DNA of 64,000 nt from Pyrrhosoma nymphula (taxonomy: Eukaryota; Arthropoda; Insecta; Odonata; Coenagrionidae), in NCBI GenBank assembly GCA_963573305.1, contig OY754335.1, forward strand, positions 13,121,501 to 13,185,500, given 5' to 3'. The translations under genes and the position numbers were made by a program. This document shows, piece by piece, positions 23,209 to 32,925 of this stretch (its first letter is position 1; each line of letters opens with the position of its first letter). The notes beneath the pieces were generated by a model. That model saw nothing but the letters and a program-made list of their open reading frames with translations. It did not search any database and had not been told where the DNA came from.

Positions 23209-24142
23209 CACAGTGGTCTGGGGAGCCCGTTTTCCCGGTCAAAAGTCGATTTTCCGAACTTGTTCAAATGACACAAAAATTATTACACAAAGGAAGATGA
23301 AAGATCAATCCATAACACATAGAATTTTTTTTCTCGATAAAACATTTATTTTCCATAATGCAGACCTAATTTCGAGGGAAATTTGTCTTGACGTAATTTT
23401 TGAAAATTTCGAGACTTTTTTTCTCCATCTGTAAAAAGAGTTAACGCCTCATTTAATGCATTTTATGTGTTTCAATAGCAGCTTTATTCCATCCTCTCCG
23501 AGATTTCCCTTTTAGTTAGCCTCTAAGGTCTTTAAAGCCCTTGTGACAGCGTTTCAAAGAGACACGGGCGGAAAATCTGTTAGTGTGTGCAAATTGGGCT
23601 GTACATAAAAACCATTCTCTTCCACTGTATTAAGCTATGCCAGAGTAGAAAGAAAAGTAACTCTATTATGTTATTTTGTAAAAACCATCTGCCTTTAGTT
23701 GCCGTTTTTCTAATAGCTCGCCGAAATGTGTTACTTTATCGCCTGGCTTCCGGAGCGCCATCTCCCGGCAAGACGACAAGTTTGCTGATATAGAGGAGCG
23801 GGCGGTCATTGTTTCACCGAGCTATCTGTGTTGAAGTGCTCTTTTCATTGCTCACAATCAGTGATTGATATTGTGATTTCAAATTCTCTTGCGATGCCAA
23901 CTGTGAGGGAATACTTTCACGTTTTACGTGAGAAATGGGCTGCTAAGAATAGCTCGCGTTGTCAGCATTTATATGAGTACATGATAAGGTGAGTTCCCTT
24001 GCACATAATGGGATATTCTATTGAGTGATACTATCTATGCAATTATGACTCTTTGGAATGCCTCTCTAATTTGTCTGTTTTACTGAAAGGTCACAAGGCG
24101 TAACGGAAATGAAAGAGGAAAGAAAATTTCAAATTCAAAATC
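23209..24142 (+). repeat. left arm of Transib foldback (934 bp)
   Basis: This segment is the near-identical reverse complement of 24860-25791. Differences are scattered single bases and small indels. Complementarity stops abruptly at CAAAATC, where the central segment begins. The arm holds the terminus, a roughly 680-bp leader and the first transposase exons. Confidence 0.92.
23894..24142 (+). pseudogene. Transib transposase N-terminal fragment (left arm)
   Basis: Exon 1 (23894-23988) starts at ATG and encodes 31 residues beginning MPTVREYFHVLREKW. It ends at a strong donor (AAG|GTGAGT). A 101-nt intron with a CTAAT branch-point candidate and a pyrimidine-rich tract ends at GAAAG (24089). 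Exon 2 begins at 24090, continues in frame as S-Q-G-V-T-E-M-K-E-E-R-K-F and breaks at 24142. There a deletion joins it, out of frame, to the C-terminal part. The start is chosen because it is the first ATG in a frame open through to the donor and is duplicated exactly in the other arm. N-terminal Transib regions are poorly conserved, so the assignment rests on position inside the element. Confidence 0.7.
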
Positions 24143-24662
24143 AGATTCTTCAACAACCCAGCTCTTTCGGCTTCCATAAGAGAACTTGATAAGAACCTAA
24201 TTCAAGGACTTTCAATAATACTGCGGGCTATATCAAGTCCGTATGAAATTAAAACCCCTAACTTTCAAGAATACTCTTTAAGGACGGCAAAAGAGTTTGT
24301 ATCACTCTATCCCTGGTATTTTATGCCACCATCCTTGCACAAAGAACTGCTACATGGAGCCGCGATAATTAATGCTGCACCTCTTCCAATTGTAATGTTT
24401 TCTGAGGATGCGCAGGAAGCAAGGAACAAAGACTGCAAAACATTCAGAGAGTTCTACACCCGAAAAACATCCAGGGCTGACTCTAATACAGATTTACTTC
24501 ATTTACTGCTCATCAGTTCCGATCCTGTGATTACTTAACTTAGAGGTACACCTCAGAAGAGAACGGGGAATATTCCTGGTGAAGTGCTAAGCCTCCTTTC
24601 GTCCCCCAATGTAAACTCAATCTCTTTACATATGGAAACTGACGAATCCAGTGATGAAATAT
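24143..24662 (+). pseudogene. Transib transposase C-terminal remnant (RAG1-like)
   Basis: This frame reads from R-F-F-N-N-P-A-L-S at the junction to a stop at 24536-24538, and then on in the same frame to TAA at 24660-24662. It contains L-Y-P-W-Y-F-M-P-P-S-L-H-K-E-L-L-H-G-A, then F-S-E-D-A-Q-E-A-R-N-K-D, F-R-E-F-Y-T-R-K and L-L-L-I-S-S-D-P-V. The H-K...L-x-H...I-I...S-E...E...N-K...F-R...R-K-x-S order is that of the RAG1/Transib C-terminus, where the third catalytic acid (Glu962 in mouse RAG1) lies in the S-E-x-x-x-E-x-x-N-K block. The two catalytic Asp residues would lie in the deleted part. The stop at 24536 interrupts S-S-D-P-V-I-T before a further conserved-looking tail, so it looks like a mutation. 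No function is expected from the peptide. Confidence 0.85.
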
Positions 24663-24689
24663 AATATTAATGCCCATGGGGAGGACTTA

Positions 24690-25108
24690 TCATAATCGTT
24701 TTAAATTGTTTCTAAAAAACTGTATAAAAATTAAAATATTGTTGAATATGTGTTCACGGTAAAATATCTGGAAATTCATTGGGAGTTTTGTGAGGGAACT
24801 TGAGAGGGTCCGGTTATTTTCCCATCTCTGGAATACTCGAGTGATGAAGGAATAAATTAGATTTTGAATTTGAAATTTTCTTTCCTCTTTCATTTCCGTT
24901 ACGCCTTGTGACCTTTCAGTAAAACAGACAAATTAGAGAGGCATTCCAAAGAGTCATAATTGCATAGATAGTATCACTCAATAGAATATCCCATTATGTG
25001 CAAGGGAACTCACCTTATCATGTACTCATATAAATGCTGACAACGCGAGCTATTCTTAGCAGCCCATTTCTCACGTAAAACGTGAAAGTATTCCCTCACA
25101 GTTGGCAT
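24690..25108 (-). pseudogene. Transib transposase N-terminal fragment (right arm, minus strand)
   Basis: This is the mirror copy of the 5' end. Exon 1 is 25108-25014 (31 codons plus 2 nt), the intron is 25013-24913 (101 nt, GTGAGT donor, GAAAG acceptor), and exon 2 runs from 24912. The splice joins codons in frame (A-G|G gives Arg). Exon 2 stays open to a stop near 24690, about 106 residues in all, so this copy extends some 50 residues further than the left one. It includes R-V-F-Q-R-W-E-N-N before becoming low-complexity. The protein would have no catalytic core. It points toward the plus-strand copy, so transcription from both arms would be convergent. Confidence 0.65.
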
Positions 25109-25791
25109 CGCAAGAGAATTTGAAATCACAATATCAATCACTGATTGTGAGCAATGAAAAGAGCACTTCAACACAGATAGCTCGGTGAAACAATGACCGC
25201 CCGCTCCTCTATATCAGCAAACTTGTCGTCTTGCCGGGAGATGGCGCTCCGGAAGCCAGGCGATAAAGTAACACATTTCGGCGAGCTATTAGAAAAACGG
25301 CAACTAAAGGCAGATGGTTTTTACAAAATAACATAATAGAGTTACTTTTCTTTCTACTCTGGCATAGCTTAATACAGTGGAAGAGAATGGTTTTTTTGTA
25401 CAGCCCAATTTGCACACACTAACAGATTTTCCGCCCGTGTCTCTTTGAAACGCTGTCACAAGAGCTTTAAAGACCTTAGAGGCTAACTAAAAGGGAAATC
25501 TCGGAGAGGATGGAATAAAGCTGCTATTGAAACACATAAAATGCATTAAATGAGGCGTTAACTCTTTTTACAGATGGAAAAAAAAGTCTCGAAATTTTCA
25601 AAAATTACGTCAAGACAAATTTCCCTCGAATTTAGGTCTGCATTTTGGAAAATAAATGTTTTATCGAGAAAAAAATTCTATGCGTTACGGATTGATCTTT
25701 CATCTTCCTTTGTGTAATAATTTTTGTGTCATTTGAACAAGTTCGGAAAATCGACTTTTGACCGCGAAAACGGGCTCCCCAGACCACTGTG
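24860..25791 (-). repeat. right arm of Transib foldback (932 bp)
   Basis: Reverse complement of 23209-24142, ending in ...CACTGTG at 25791. Single-base differences, for example in the otherwise identical 54-bp terminus, show that the arms have begun to diverge and are not a sequencing or assembly mirror. Confidence 0.92.
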
Positions 25792-25796
25792 CGCCG
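25792..25796. repeat. target-site duplication CGCCG, right copy
   Basis: Partner of 23204-23208, directly abutting the right terminus. Confidence 0.9.
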
Positions 25797-25871
25797 GTAG
25801 TCTACGGTTGCTCCCAGTGTAGTGGGTGATATAAAATTTTACGAACCTTATCCCATGACACATGAACACGG

Positions 25872-25942
25872 CTGGTGTCCTAACACCCCCCGCCACACGC
25901 CTATTGAGGCGGCTTGCGGGGTAGTATGTAGATGTAGATGAT
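25872..25942 (-). repeat. dispersed repeat family 3, best copy
   Basis: On the minus strand it reads CATCTACATCTACATACTAC, then CCCGCAAGCCGCCT, then GCGTGTGGCGGGGGGTG. The body probably extends toward the Transib insertion point at 25797. Four further diverged copies lie in the window. Confidence 0.65.
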
Positions 25943-26229
25943 GGTCTCTTTCGGAATCTCATGATCCCCTACGCCCCTGTTAGTCCGTACATATGCTTCA
26001 GGCAGTGTGAGAATGGATTTAGAGGTAGCATGAAAAAAATCGAGCTTGTGAATATTTCAATATTATTCTCCTTCGCTGAGCCCACCGATGCATTATATTG
26101 TTTACTGCAGCGATCACCGAAACCCTTTTTAAAGTGATGTCGCGTATAAACGGAACGACACAATTCAAGGATAGTTTTAAACGCTTACAGCACATTCATA
26201 ATAACGTACCCGCGCAGATAATGCCGGAG

Positions 26230-26287
26230 TACACACATCCACATAGCACGCCTTCAATCCATCTCAAGGGTGTGTAGTCGAGAGTGG
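26230..26287 (+). repeat. dispersed repeat family 3, diverged copy
   Basis: CACATCCACATAGCACGCC, ATCCATCTCAAGGGTGTGTA and GTCGAGAGTG follow the family order, in the opposite orientation to the copy 290 bp upstream. Confidence 0.45.
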
Positions 26288-26960
26288 TCTTTCACAGGGA
26301 TTGCTTGCTCTAAATATTGAGCAAATACATTTTAAGGAACGACATGAGCGCGTTGCCACTATGCTACTGTTAGGAAATTTGGTCATGGTTTGGCATTTCC
26401 ACGTTCTTCGTCGGCTGTGTTTTTTCGTTTTACGGAAAAATCAATCTGCGTTCTTGCGTTGCCTGTGTTCTTTGCTGCTTTCAGCTGCACCGAAAGGTAC
26501 AATTAGCAGGGTTATTTGCCGTTGTATTAAAATTAGACATTAATCTGCCAATTCCTTTATCTAGCTGCACTAAATTTTGTGCTTCAGGTAATGTTGGCTA
26601 TTTGGCGCACAACTGAAAATAAATCCATTTTTTCTTACCAGAAAAAAATGTAAGACGGGTTGCCCGACTCATTTTGGGTTGTTTCTTGAATAAATATACG
26701 TCGTTAGAGAGTAAATGTTCAGTTTGAAATTCTTTTAATAGTTACATGTTAAGTTTTTAGTCTGAGGAGAGCATAAGTTCTTAAAATGTTTCTCCTTAAC
26801 GCAAATAATTGCTCGACTTCCCTTAAATTAGTGGAAAATGACTCATCGACTTTATTTTCACATGTAATACTATCAAGCAATGATCCAATATATTTTCTTC
26901 TTTGATTTTATCGAGCATTTTTTTCAGAAATGAAATAAGCAAATAAAACTTGGCCTCGCC

Positions 26961-27091
26961 CACTGTGTAATTATATTGTACTACGCGTTTCGACACTATG
27001 GTACTATCATCAATTATCGACGTCGGAACGCGTATCGCTGCGAAACTTCATCGACGTTGACAATCGTAGTAGAATAAAATACTCAGTGGAC
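26961..27091. repeat. imperfect inverted repeat with GAAAC motif
   Basis: The outer ends (26961-26985 and about 27067-27091) pair imperfectly (CACTGTGTAATTATATTGTA against CACTGAGTATTTTATTC...). On the minus strand the interior reads TTGATGA, a stem region, GTC-GAAAC, GCGTAGTAC, which follows the hammerhead-like layout. Confidence 0.55.
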
Positions 27092-29520
27092 ATTACGAAG
27101 TTCATCGATTTTCCATTTGTATACCTTCGACTATTGATGCGAAGGGTTTAAAGAGATACCCACTACGTGAAGGAGATTGTTAGATCTCCATTCAGTTTAT
27201 TAACAGATTTCACTGATATAATTTCCAACAGAATGGCGGCGTTGGCTCGTTTTTAAACTGTCAGTGTTCACTACAAAAGTAGATTCGGAGATACTGATAC
27301 ACATGTACACGGCACATTTAGTTTTTTTTTCATTCCACTCATAAATATTTACATGTAGAAGGATGCATACATAATTAGCGTTTGACTTGTTATTTGACTT
27401 GAGGAATTATCCTCTGGTAGGAAAATGACTAAAGTCGAAAGAGATTTCACATGACTAAATATTCAATCTTTTCCAATTCATGATTTTTACTCGCTGAAAT
27501 TGCTGAATATTTATGACTAAGCTCTCCTCAATGAAAAGAAAATGAGACTTGTGATACTCATGTGCAATGCTTGGTTTGAAACTTCTCCGGGCGCTCATGT
27601 ACGAACCAGGTGGCAAAGTAATGATACGCTTATCTCATCGGTTAAAATTCTTGCGAGACTGAAGCACACAAGCGACATTGGAAATAATAAATAAGCGTCG
27701 TCGGCAGAGTTGGTTATGTAAACTCGTTGGCAATGCACTTGAGGATGAACGCGGGACGTGAACGCCCGTTGGAGAATGATTCTGGCCGACTCCAACATTT
27801 TTATTTCGGTTTACACGAGCCTAAAGTGGGTGAAGGGACGGAATATAATTTCGTGGTATCATTGTTGTATCAACCTCGCCCCACCATTCCGTCTCGTGGG
27901 AGACCTAAGTAAACAAACGACGCGGACTTTTCAGCGGCTCTGGTCTTAAGCTTCGGAAAGGAAGGAAAGAACAGCACAGGTGGGCATATGGGCGATCAGG
28001 GCATGATGGAAGAGGTCACGAGGATGGAGGGTCCAGGAAGTTATCGAAAGGCGGAGACAGATGCGTGCGTCCCTCTCAAACTATTCCTTTCCCGTGCTTC
28101 ATCATTCGTGAGGTGATCCTGGTTGCGGGAGAAGTGACGGGAGTGGGCGTTTTGGACCTGGTGGAAAGGCTGCGACTGTGACGGTTTCCGAGTGACATCT
28201 AGGGCTTTTTTCCTCATGACGATAGGGTTTTAGGAAGAGCGGTTGAGGAGTGTGTCGGCCGGAAAGTGGGAACCAGTTAAGCGCATTCCGACTCCAGTTT
28301 TCCTCACATCTTTCACGAACTTCCGGCCAAAGTACACAAATCCATCCATTTACTTAATCATTTAACAACTAACCCTCAATTTTACATTCCTCCCCCATTA
28401 TCCTCGACAAAAACCACTACTTTTGACTTTAACGCCTTTAAAATCAACCCCATTCTCTCTGTTGCTCCACAGAAGTTATTGAGGAATGTCTGTTGTTCCT
28501 GTGGGCTCTCAGACAATAACATAGCATCAAGCTCTGGTTAAATATTCATAACCTCAGGTTGAATATTTTTTATCTCAGATGAAATGTTTATAATCACTTG
28601 AAAAATATTTATAATCTCTGGTTAAATATATTCTCGGAATGAAAACTGAAACTTATGGGTTCTCCAGTCGATGACGTTCACTTCAACTAACCGACCGCCT
28701 AATGTAGTATTTAAAACCCGAATTTTCTATTAAAATTAAATTGACGAAAATGCTACGTTCATCTAGCAGTTAACATAAACCTGGCCTAATAGTTTCATTT
28801 GTTCATGGGTTGGCGAGAGAGATTTTTGGTTTTCTAGAAGCTTCTGGGGGCCCTTCAGGAGGGTTATCTTATAACTAACCGTCGATCGTTTATGTGGTAA
28901 AAATCGAGTGAAATTTCCGAACCGTGCTATTTTATAACGACTAACCGATACATTTATTGTGTTCGCAAGAATTTTATAAATCCTTGCCGTTAGCACCTGA
29001 TCTATTATTTGATTCGGAACCGAAGATTTACGAAATCGCCTTTCTCTGCTGGGAATTCTTAGGAGCTTTGGCTTGTCATCGTTTTAAACAAATTTTATCC
29101 ATCAAATCAACATTTTCCCAAAAATCCTCCGTAAAATAAATCTAAGGTTTTTTTTCATTTGCTTCATACAGAAAAAACATGTCCCATCTTTTTTGTGGCA
29201 CCAGGATTCTTACTTTCCACACCTCTTTTTCCATTCATTATACTTGAAATTTTGCGAAAAAGGGTGAAGCATAGGAGTAATTGATATTTTTCTGTCATGA
29301 ATATACATATTTACGGAAACTATTAGAAATTAGAATATTCTTCCGTGACGTTAAATTACTGTCAAATGAAGAGATGAATCACATTTGACAATGGCAATTT
29401 GAGATAACTAGGTAACCCGTGCGAAAATTTCGCACTTTAACGCTATCATGGAATAAGTATGTTAAGGAAACGGTGTAATTGGGTTTTAAATAGAGAAGAA
29501 GGTGTAGTAGTAGTAGTATT
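27092..29520. other. non-coding stretch, no gene seen
   Basis: 27720-28300 is richer in G and C than its surroundings but has no long frame or clear splice pair. A short inverted motif, GTGCGAAAATTTCGCAC, lies at about 29418-29434. Confidence 0.45.
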
Positions 29521-29702
29521 TTGGTTTAACGTGCTTCGACGGCTAAGGTCATTTCGCACATACTGTCTGCCACGCGCAGACAGAGGCAACAGCACTCGGA
29601 CGAATCTGAGGATCACCCCTCCAAACTCGAGCCGAGCCCAACGATGCGTAACTTCGGTGACTGATCGGGAACCGGTGTTTCCATCGTGACAGGCCGTTGC
29701 CC
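29521..29702 (-). mobile_element. 5S rRNA-derived SINE (SINE3-like), best copy
   Basis: On the minus strand it opens GGCAACGGCCTGTCACGATG, then AACACCGGTTCCCG, TCACCGAAGTTACGCATCG and later GGAGGGGTGATCC. These match the order of the 5S rRNA gene, including its internal A-box, intermediate element and C-box region, from which such SINEs take their Pol III promoter. A non-5S body ends TCGAAGCACGTTAAACC. It is too diverged and too short to be a 5S gene. Confidence 0.7.
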
Positions 29703-32700
29703 AGAAGGTGTATCATAAAGTACTTTCTTTATACTTGTTTTCTTGCAAAAATATACAAAACATCTGATTACATTACTGGCAAGAGAGTTTATCGAAACTT
29801 TTAAGTCAAATTAATGGCTAAATAGCGAAATTTGAGATTGAGATTGTATTTTTTGTCAGAAGCCGGTGATTCAACGTTTAAGATGATAACTCATTTATCA
29901 CTGTAAGTGTAGTATTAACGGAGCATATATAAAATGACAGAAAAAGACCTTTCTGTAATAATATATATGATGACAAATTAATGCAATCATTGAGTGCAAA
30001 ATTCTTTTCAGTAGAAAACAGTCTGAACTTCGAGTTGGAAAAAATTATATTTAGAAAAATATTAATTAAAAATTCGACATCATTGAAGATTAGCTTCTAA
30101 ATTTTCATAGCGTTAACATGTGTCCCGTAAAAATGCTAATTTTTAAACAGCATGTTCGAGGTGATGAAATTCTCATTTGCGACTCACGTTGATAGGTAGT
30201 AGTTGCGAGCAAACAATTTTGATTGGAAGAATTTCAGTGTGTCGTCAACAATATTGTTTGCCTGGCAATCTAATTAATCGAGTCGCGAATGTGGTCACAT
30301 AAGGTTGCTGCAGTGGAGTTTTTGTCGGAAAATTCTTTCCAGACGCCATCACAGTCTTCGTAAGGTCATTGTCTGTGGATAAAATGTTAGTACAACCGGA
30401 TGCGAGAACAAAGAAGGCGTGATAAAAAACAGGCTCGCCTGGTAACAGGCGTGGGAGATGAACGCATGTACCTACTTAAATCGGAAAGCGCGGAGGCGGG
30501 TAGCATATGTTTCTCTTCGAGCAGAGAGGCCTTATTGAAAGAGAGAGAGCCAATATTAAGAGAAAAACGAAATGGAAAGGGAACGATCAGAATCTGCTTC
30601 TCTCTCTCTCTTTTTTGACCATGGTACGTGGGAATGAAGGGGTGGGGGGCAAGATATGTTTGTTAATTGAAAGAACACCACCACCTTTCCACGTCAGTCG
30701 CTTGTTTTTTTGTGATGCCCTCCGGAGTTTCGATTTTTTTTGTTTTGATCGATTGAAGTGTGCCTGCGAGTGGACGTGCGAGCAGAAGCATGTCTCGCCC
30801 AGGAATTTAATTAATTGGTTGCGTCAAGAGAACGTGAAATGAAAAGTGTCGAAGTGGCTGGTGACATCTGAACGTGTGAGTAAATCGAAGGGCAGGCGAA
30901 TGCGAACATTCGCGCGTTCTTCACAGGGGTTGAGAAAAAAAATAATTCATTCATTTTATGCCGCGAAGCCATGTATATTTATTTATTTTTTCGCTCCGTT
31001 GTTTTTACACGTGTTCTCAAGGTGTCAACTGGGCGTTAGATGTACGTGAACGGGATATCTAGCAGAAACTTAGCGCCACGACGCGAAAATTGCAGGGCGA
31101 ACGCTGCCAATTTTGCGTGAAACCATAAGACACGGACCTCAACAATGAGAACAAACTACTCACGCATTCGATGGATAAACGACGCATTTGATCAAAATGA
31201 ACATCCTTAAAAAAACTAATACACCATTTTCTGGTGACATCATTGGATTATTCTCAACAGTGTGAAGCAGCTTGATAGCAGTTTTAGTGTGGTTTAACCA
31301 AAACGACGATAAGAAGGTCGATCTAAACCCTAGGTCTGGATCGCTACATGGATTTAAATGTAAGTGGGAGTACACAATTTGTACCTTAGATGAGAATTCG
31401 GCTACTTATATCTGGGTCGCTTGATGTTGAGTTTGATGAAGATCGGTTTTGGAGGTGCATACATTTGCAGAGTTAATTAAAGTTGAGTAATGCTGGGACC
31501 AATGCAGTTTTGAATATTTTTGATTTTTTAATTTGTAAGTTCTGGTGGTATAGTTAGAAATGATTTTAGTAAGCTGTTTAAAGTTATGTGATAAATAATT
31601 TATGGTCATGTAAGTTGAAAATAGGGTTTGAAATGCATAAAATGAGTCAAGTTTCTGTCTTAAATGCGATATCTCTTGCAATATCTTCATATTTCAAGAT
31701 AGAAAGTGATTTACTATGAGCAAAATTACATGTTTCAGTACGAGATGGATGCTTTTCGGTGAGGTAATAGTCCTTCTTACGACAGGAATTGGAAGGAAAC
31801 GCACACATTGACTAGCTTTTCGGATGTGGCTCCAACTTTCGTCTAGTTTGTCTCCAGCCCGGCATGCCTCGGATATAAAGGAACACTACCGCTTTCCTTT
31901 GCGGACGTAACTGCTCGTGGTGCTTTGATGCGACAGTTTCGGTCTTTTATATTGTTCGTCGAAGGTATCGGCGGCCGTGGAGTATTCGCTACAACGAAAA
32001 AAAATCAAATCCGAAGGATTTTGAATCGTGACGGATGCGAATGCTGGAGCCAGTCATCTCATCCTTAAAAAAAACGACTCCGATTACATTGATTTTCATT
32101 ACGCGCTCAAATCCTCCCCAAACAAATCGTCTTTTTTTCCCACCTCCTCTTCCTTCTATTTTATCCTCTTTCTCCTTTCCCTATACGTCCCCTTTTATCA
32201 CTTCTCTTCCTCTATATCTCCATTCCAAAATACTCTGCTCCCCCTCCAGGGGAATCTCATAGTTTCCAATCACGGGCTTAAAGCCGTGAGCTTCATGTGT
32301 TCGGGATTACGTCCCCATTGAAATACTCCCGCCCACTTCTCTTCCTTTTTTTCCTATGCGTTATTTTTATCCTCCCTTTTTACCCTACTGCCTACGATCT
32401 CTCTCCTCTTTAAATTTTCCAAAGACCAGTTCTGAGCCCTCGCTATCGCACGCGTATAGAGCTGAAAGGGATCTTAAGCAGAAGGGAGGTATGTGTGAAG
32501 CTATTTATTTTGAATTAAAACTGAAAGACGTTTGCGGTGATAAAACTTGTGTCAAAGCGTTACAGTTACTTGCCAGAAGAGTTTAATCTGTTAATATAAG
32601 GCAGAAACGTGGATTTATAAAGTTTTCCATTAGTAATTTCGTTGTGTTTACTCTGTAACCACAGTTAAAGCTGCATTTTATTTTTTCGCGAAAGGGATTT

Positions 32701-32809
32701 ATTTATTTATTTGAAAAGTGTCCACATAGAGCAGGAGCGTCAATTTAAAGTGGTAAATTTAACGAAAATAAAATAAGGGACTTATGCAAATAAATATTAC
32801 AAAAACATT
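29703..32809. other. non-coding stretch, no gene seen
   Basis: Contains a CpG-rich patch (about 30880-31130), a TATAAA at about 31874 and a pyrimidine-rich tract (32110-32440). Splice-bounded coding sequence was not found. Confidence 0.45.
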
Positions 32810-32925
32810 GCTCTCGGGCTTGCGATCGGGTCAGGAAATTCGACAATTTCTGCTTTCGATGGAAAAGTATTCCGTCGAAACGTCTACAGAAATGGAGAGC
32901 CTGACACGGTCGTAAACCCGAGAGC
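32810..32925. repeat. 26-bp-end inverted repeat with GAAAC motif
   Basis: 32810-32835 (GCTCTCGGGCTTGCGATCGG...) pairs with 32900-32925 at about 21 of 26 positions. Inside, on the plus strand, TCGATGG is followed by a GGAA/TTCC stem-loop, GTC, GAAAC (32877-32881) and GTC. This is a diverged member of the hammerhead-like set. Confidence 0.6.

Larger units (their letters stand above)
23209..25791. mobile_element. Transib-family DNA transposon, foldback derivative
   Basis: The element is bounded by inverted termini beginning CACAGTGGTCTGGGGA and by a CGCCG target duplication. The first 54 bp of the two ends match at 53 positions. The heptamer CACAGTG equals the V(D)J recombination signal heptamer. 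A 23-nt spacer then leads to TCAAAAGTC, which matches 6 of 9 bases of the canonical nonamer. Transib is the known relative of the RAG1 recombinase. Inside are transposase pieces: exon 1, a 101-bp intron and exon 2 start in both arms, and a RAG1-like C-terminus in the centre. The native 3' end has been replaced by an inverted copy of the 5' end, giving arms of about 933 bp. It cannot move by its own protein but keeps both ends, so it could be mobilised in trans. Confidence 0.9.

Noticed and set aside
31860..31960. TATAAA followed by a GC-richer stretch
   Set aside because: No initiator at about 30 bp and no following exon. TATAAA is common in AT-rich DNA.
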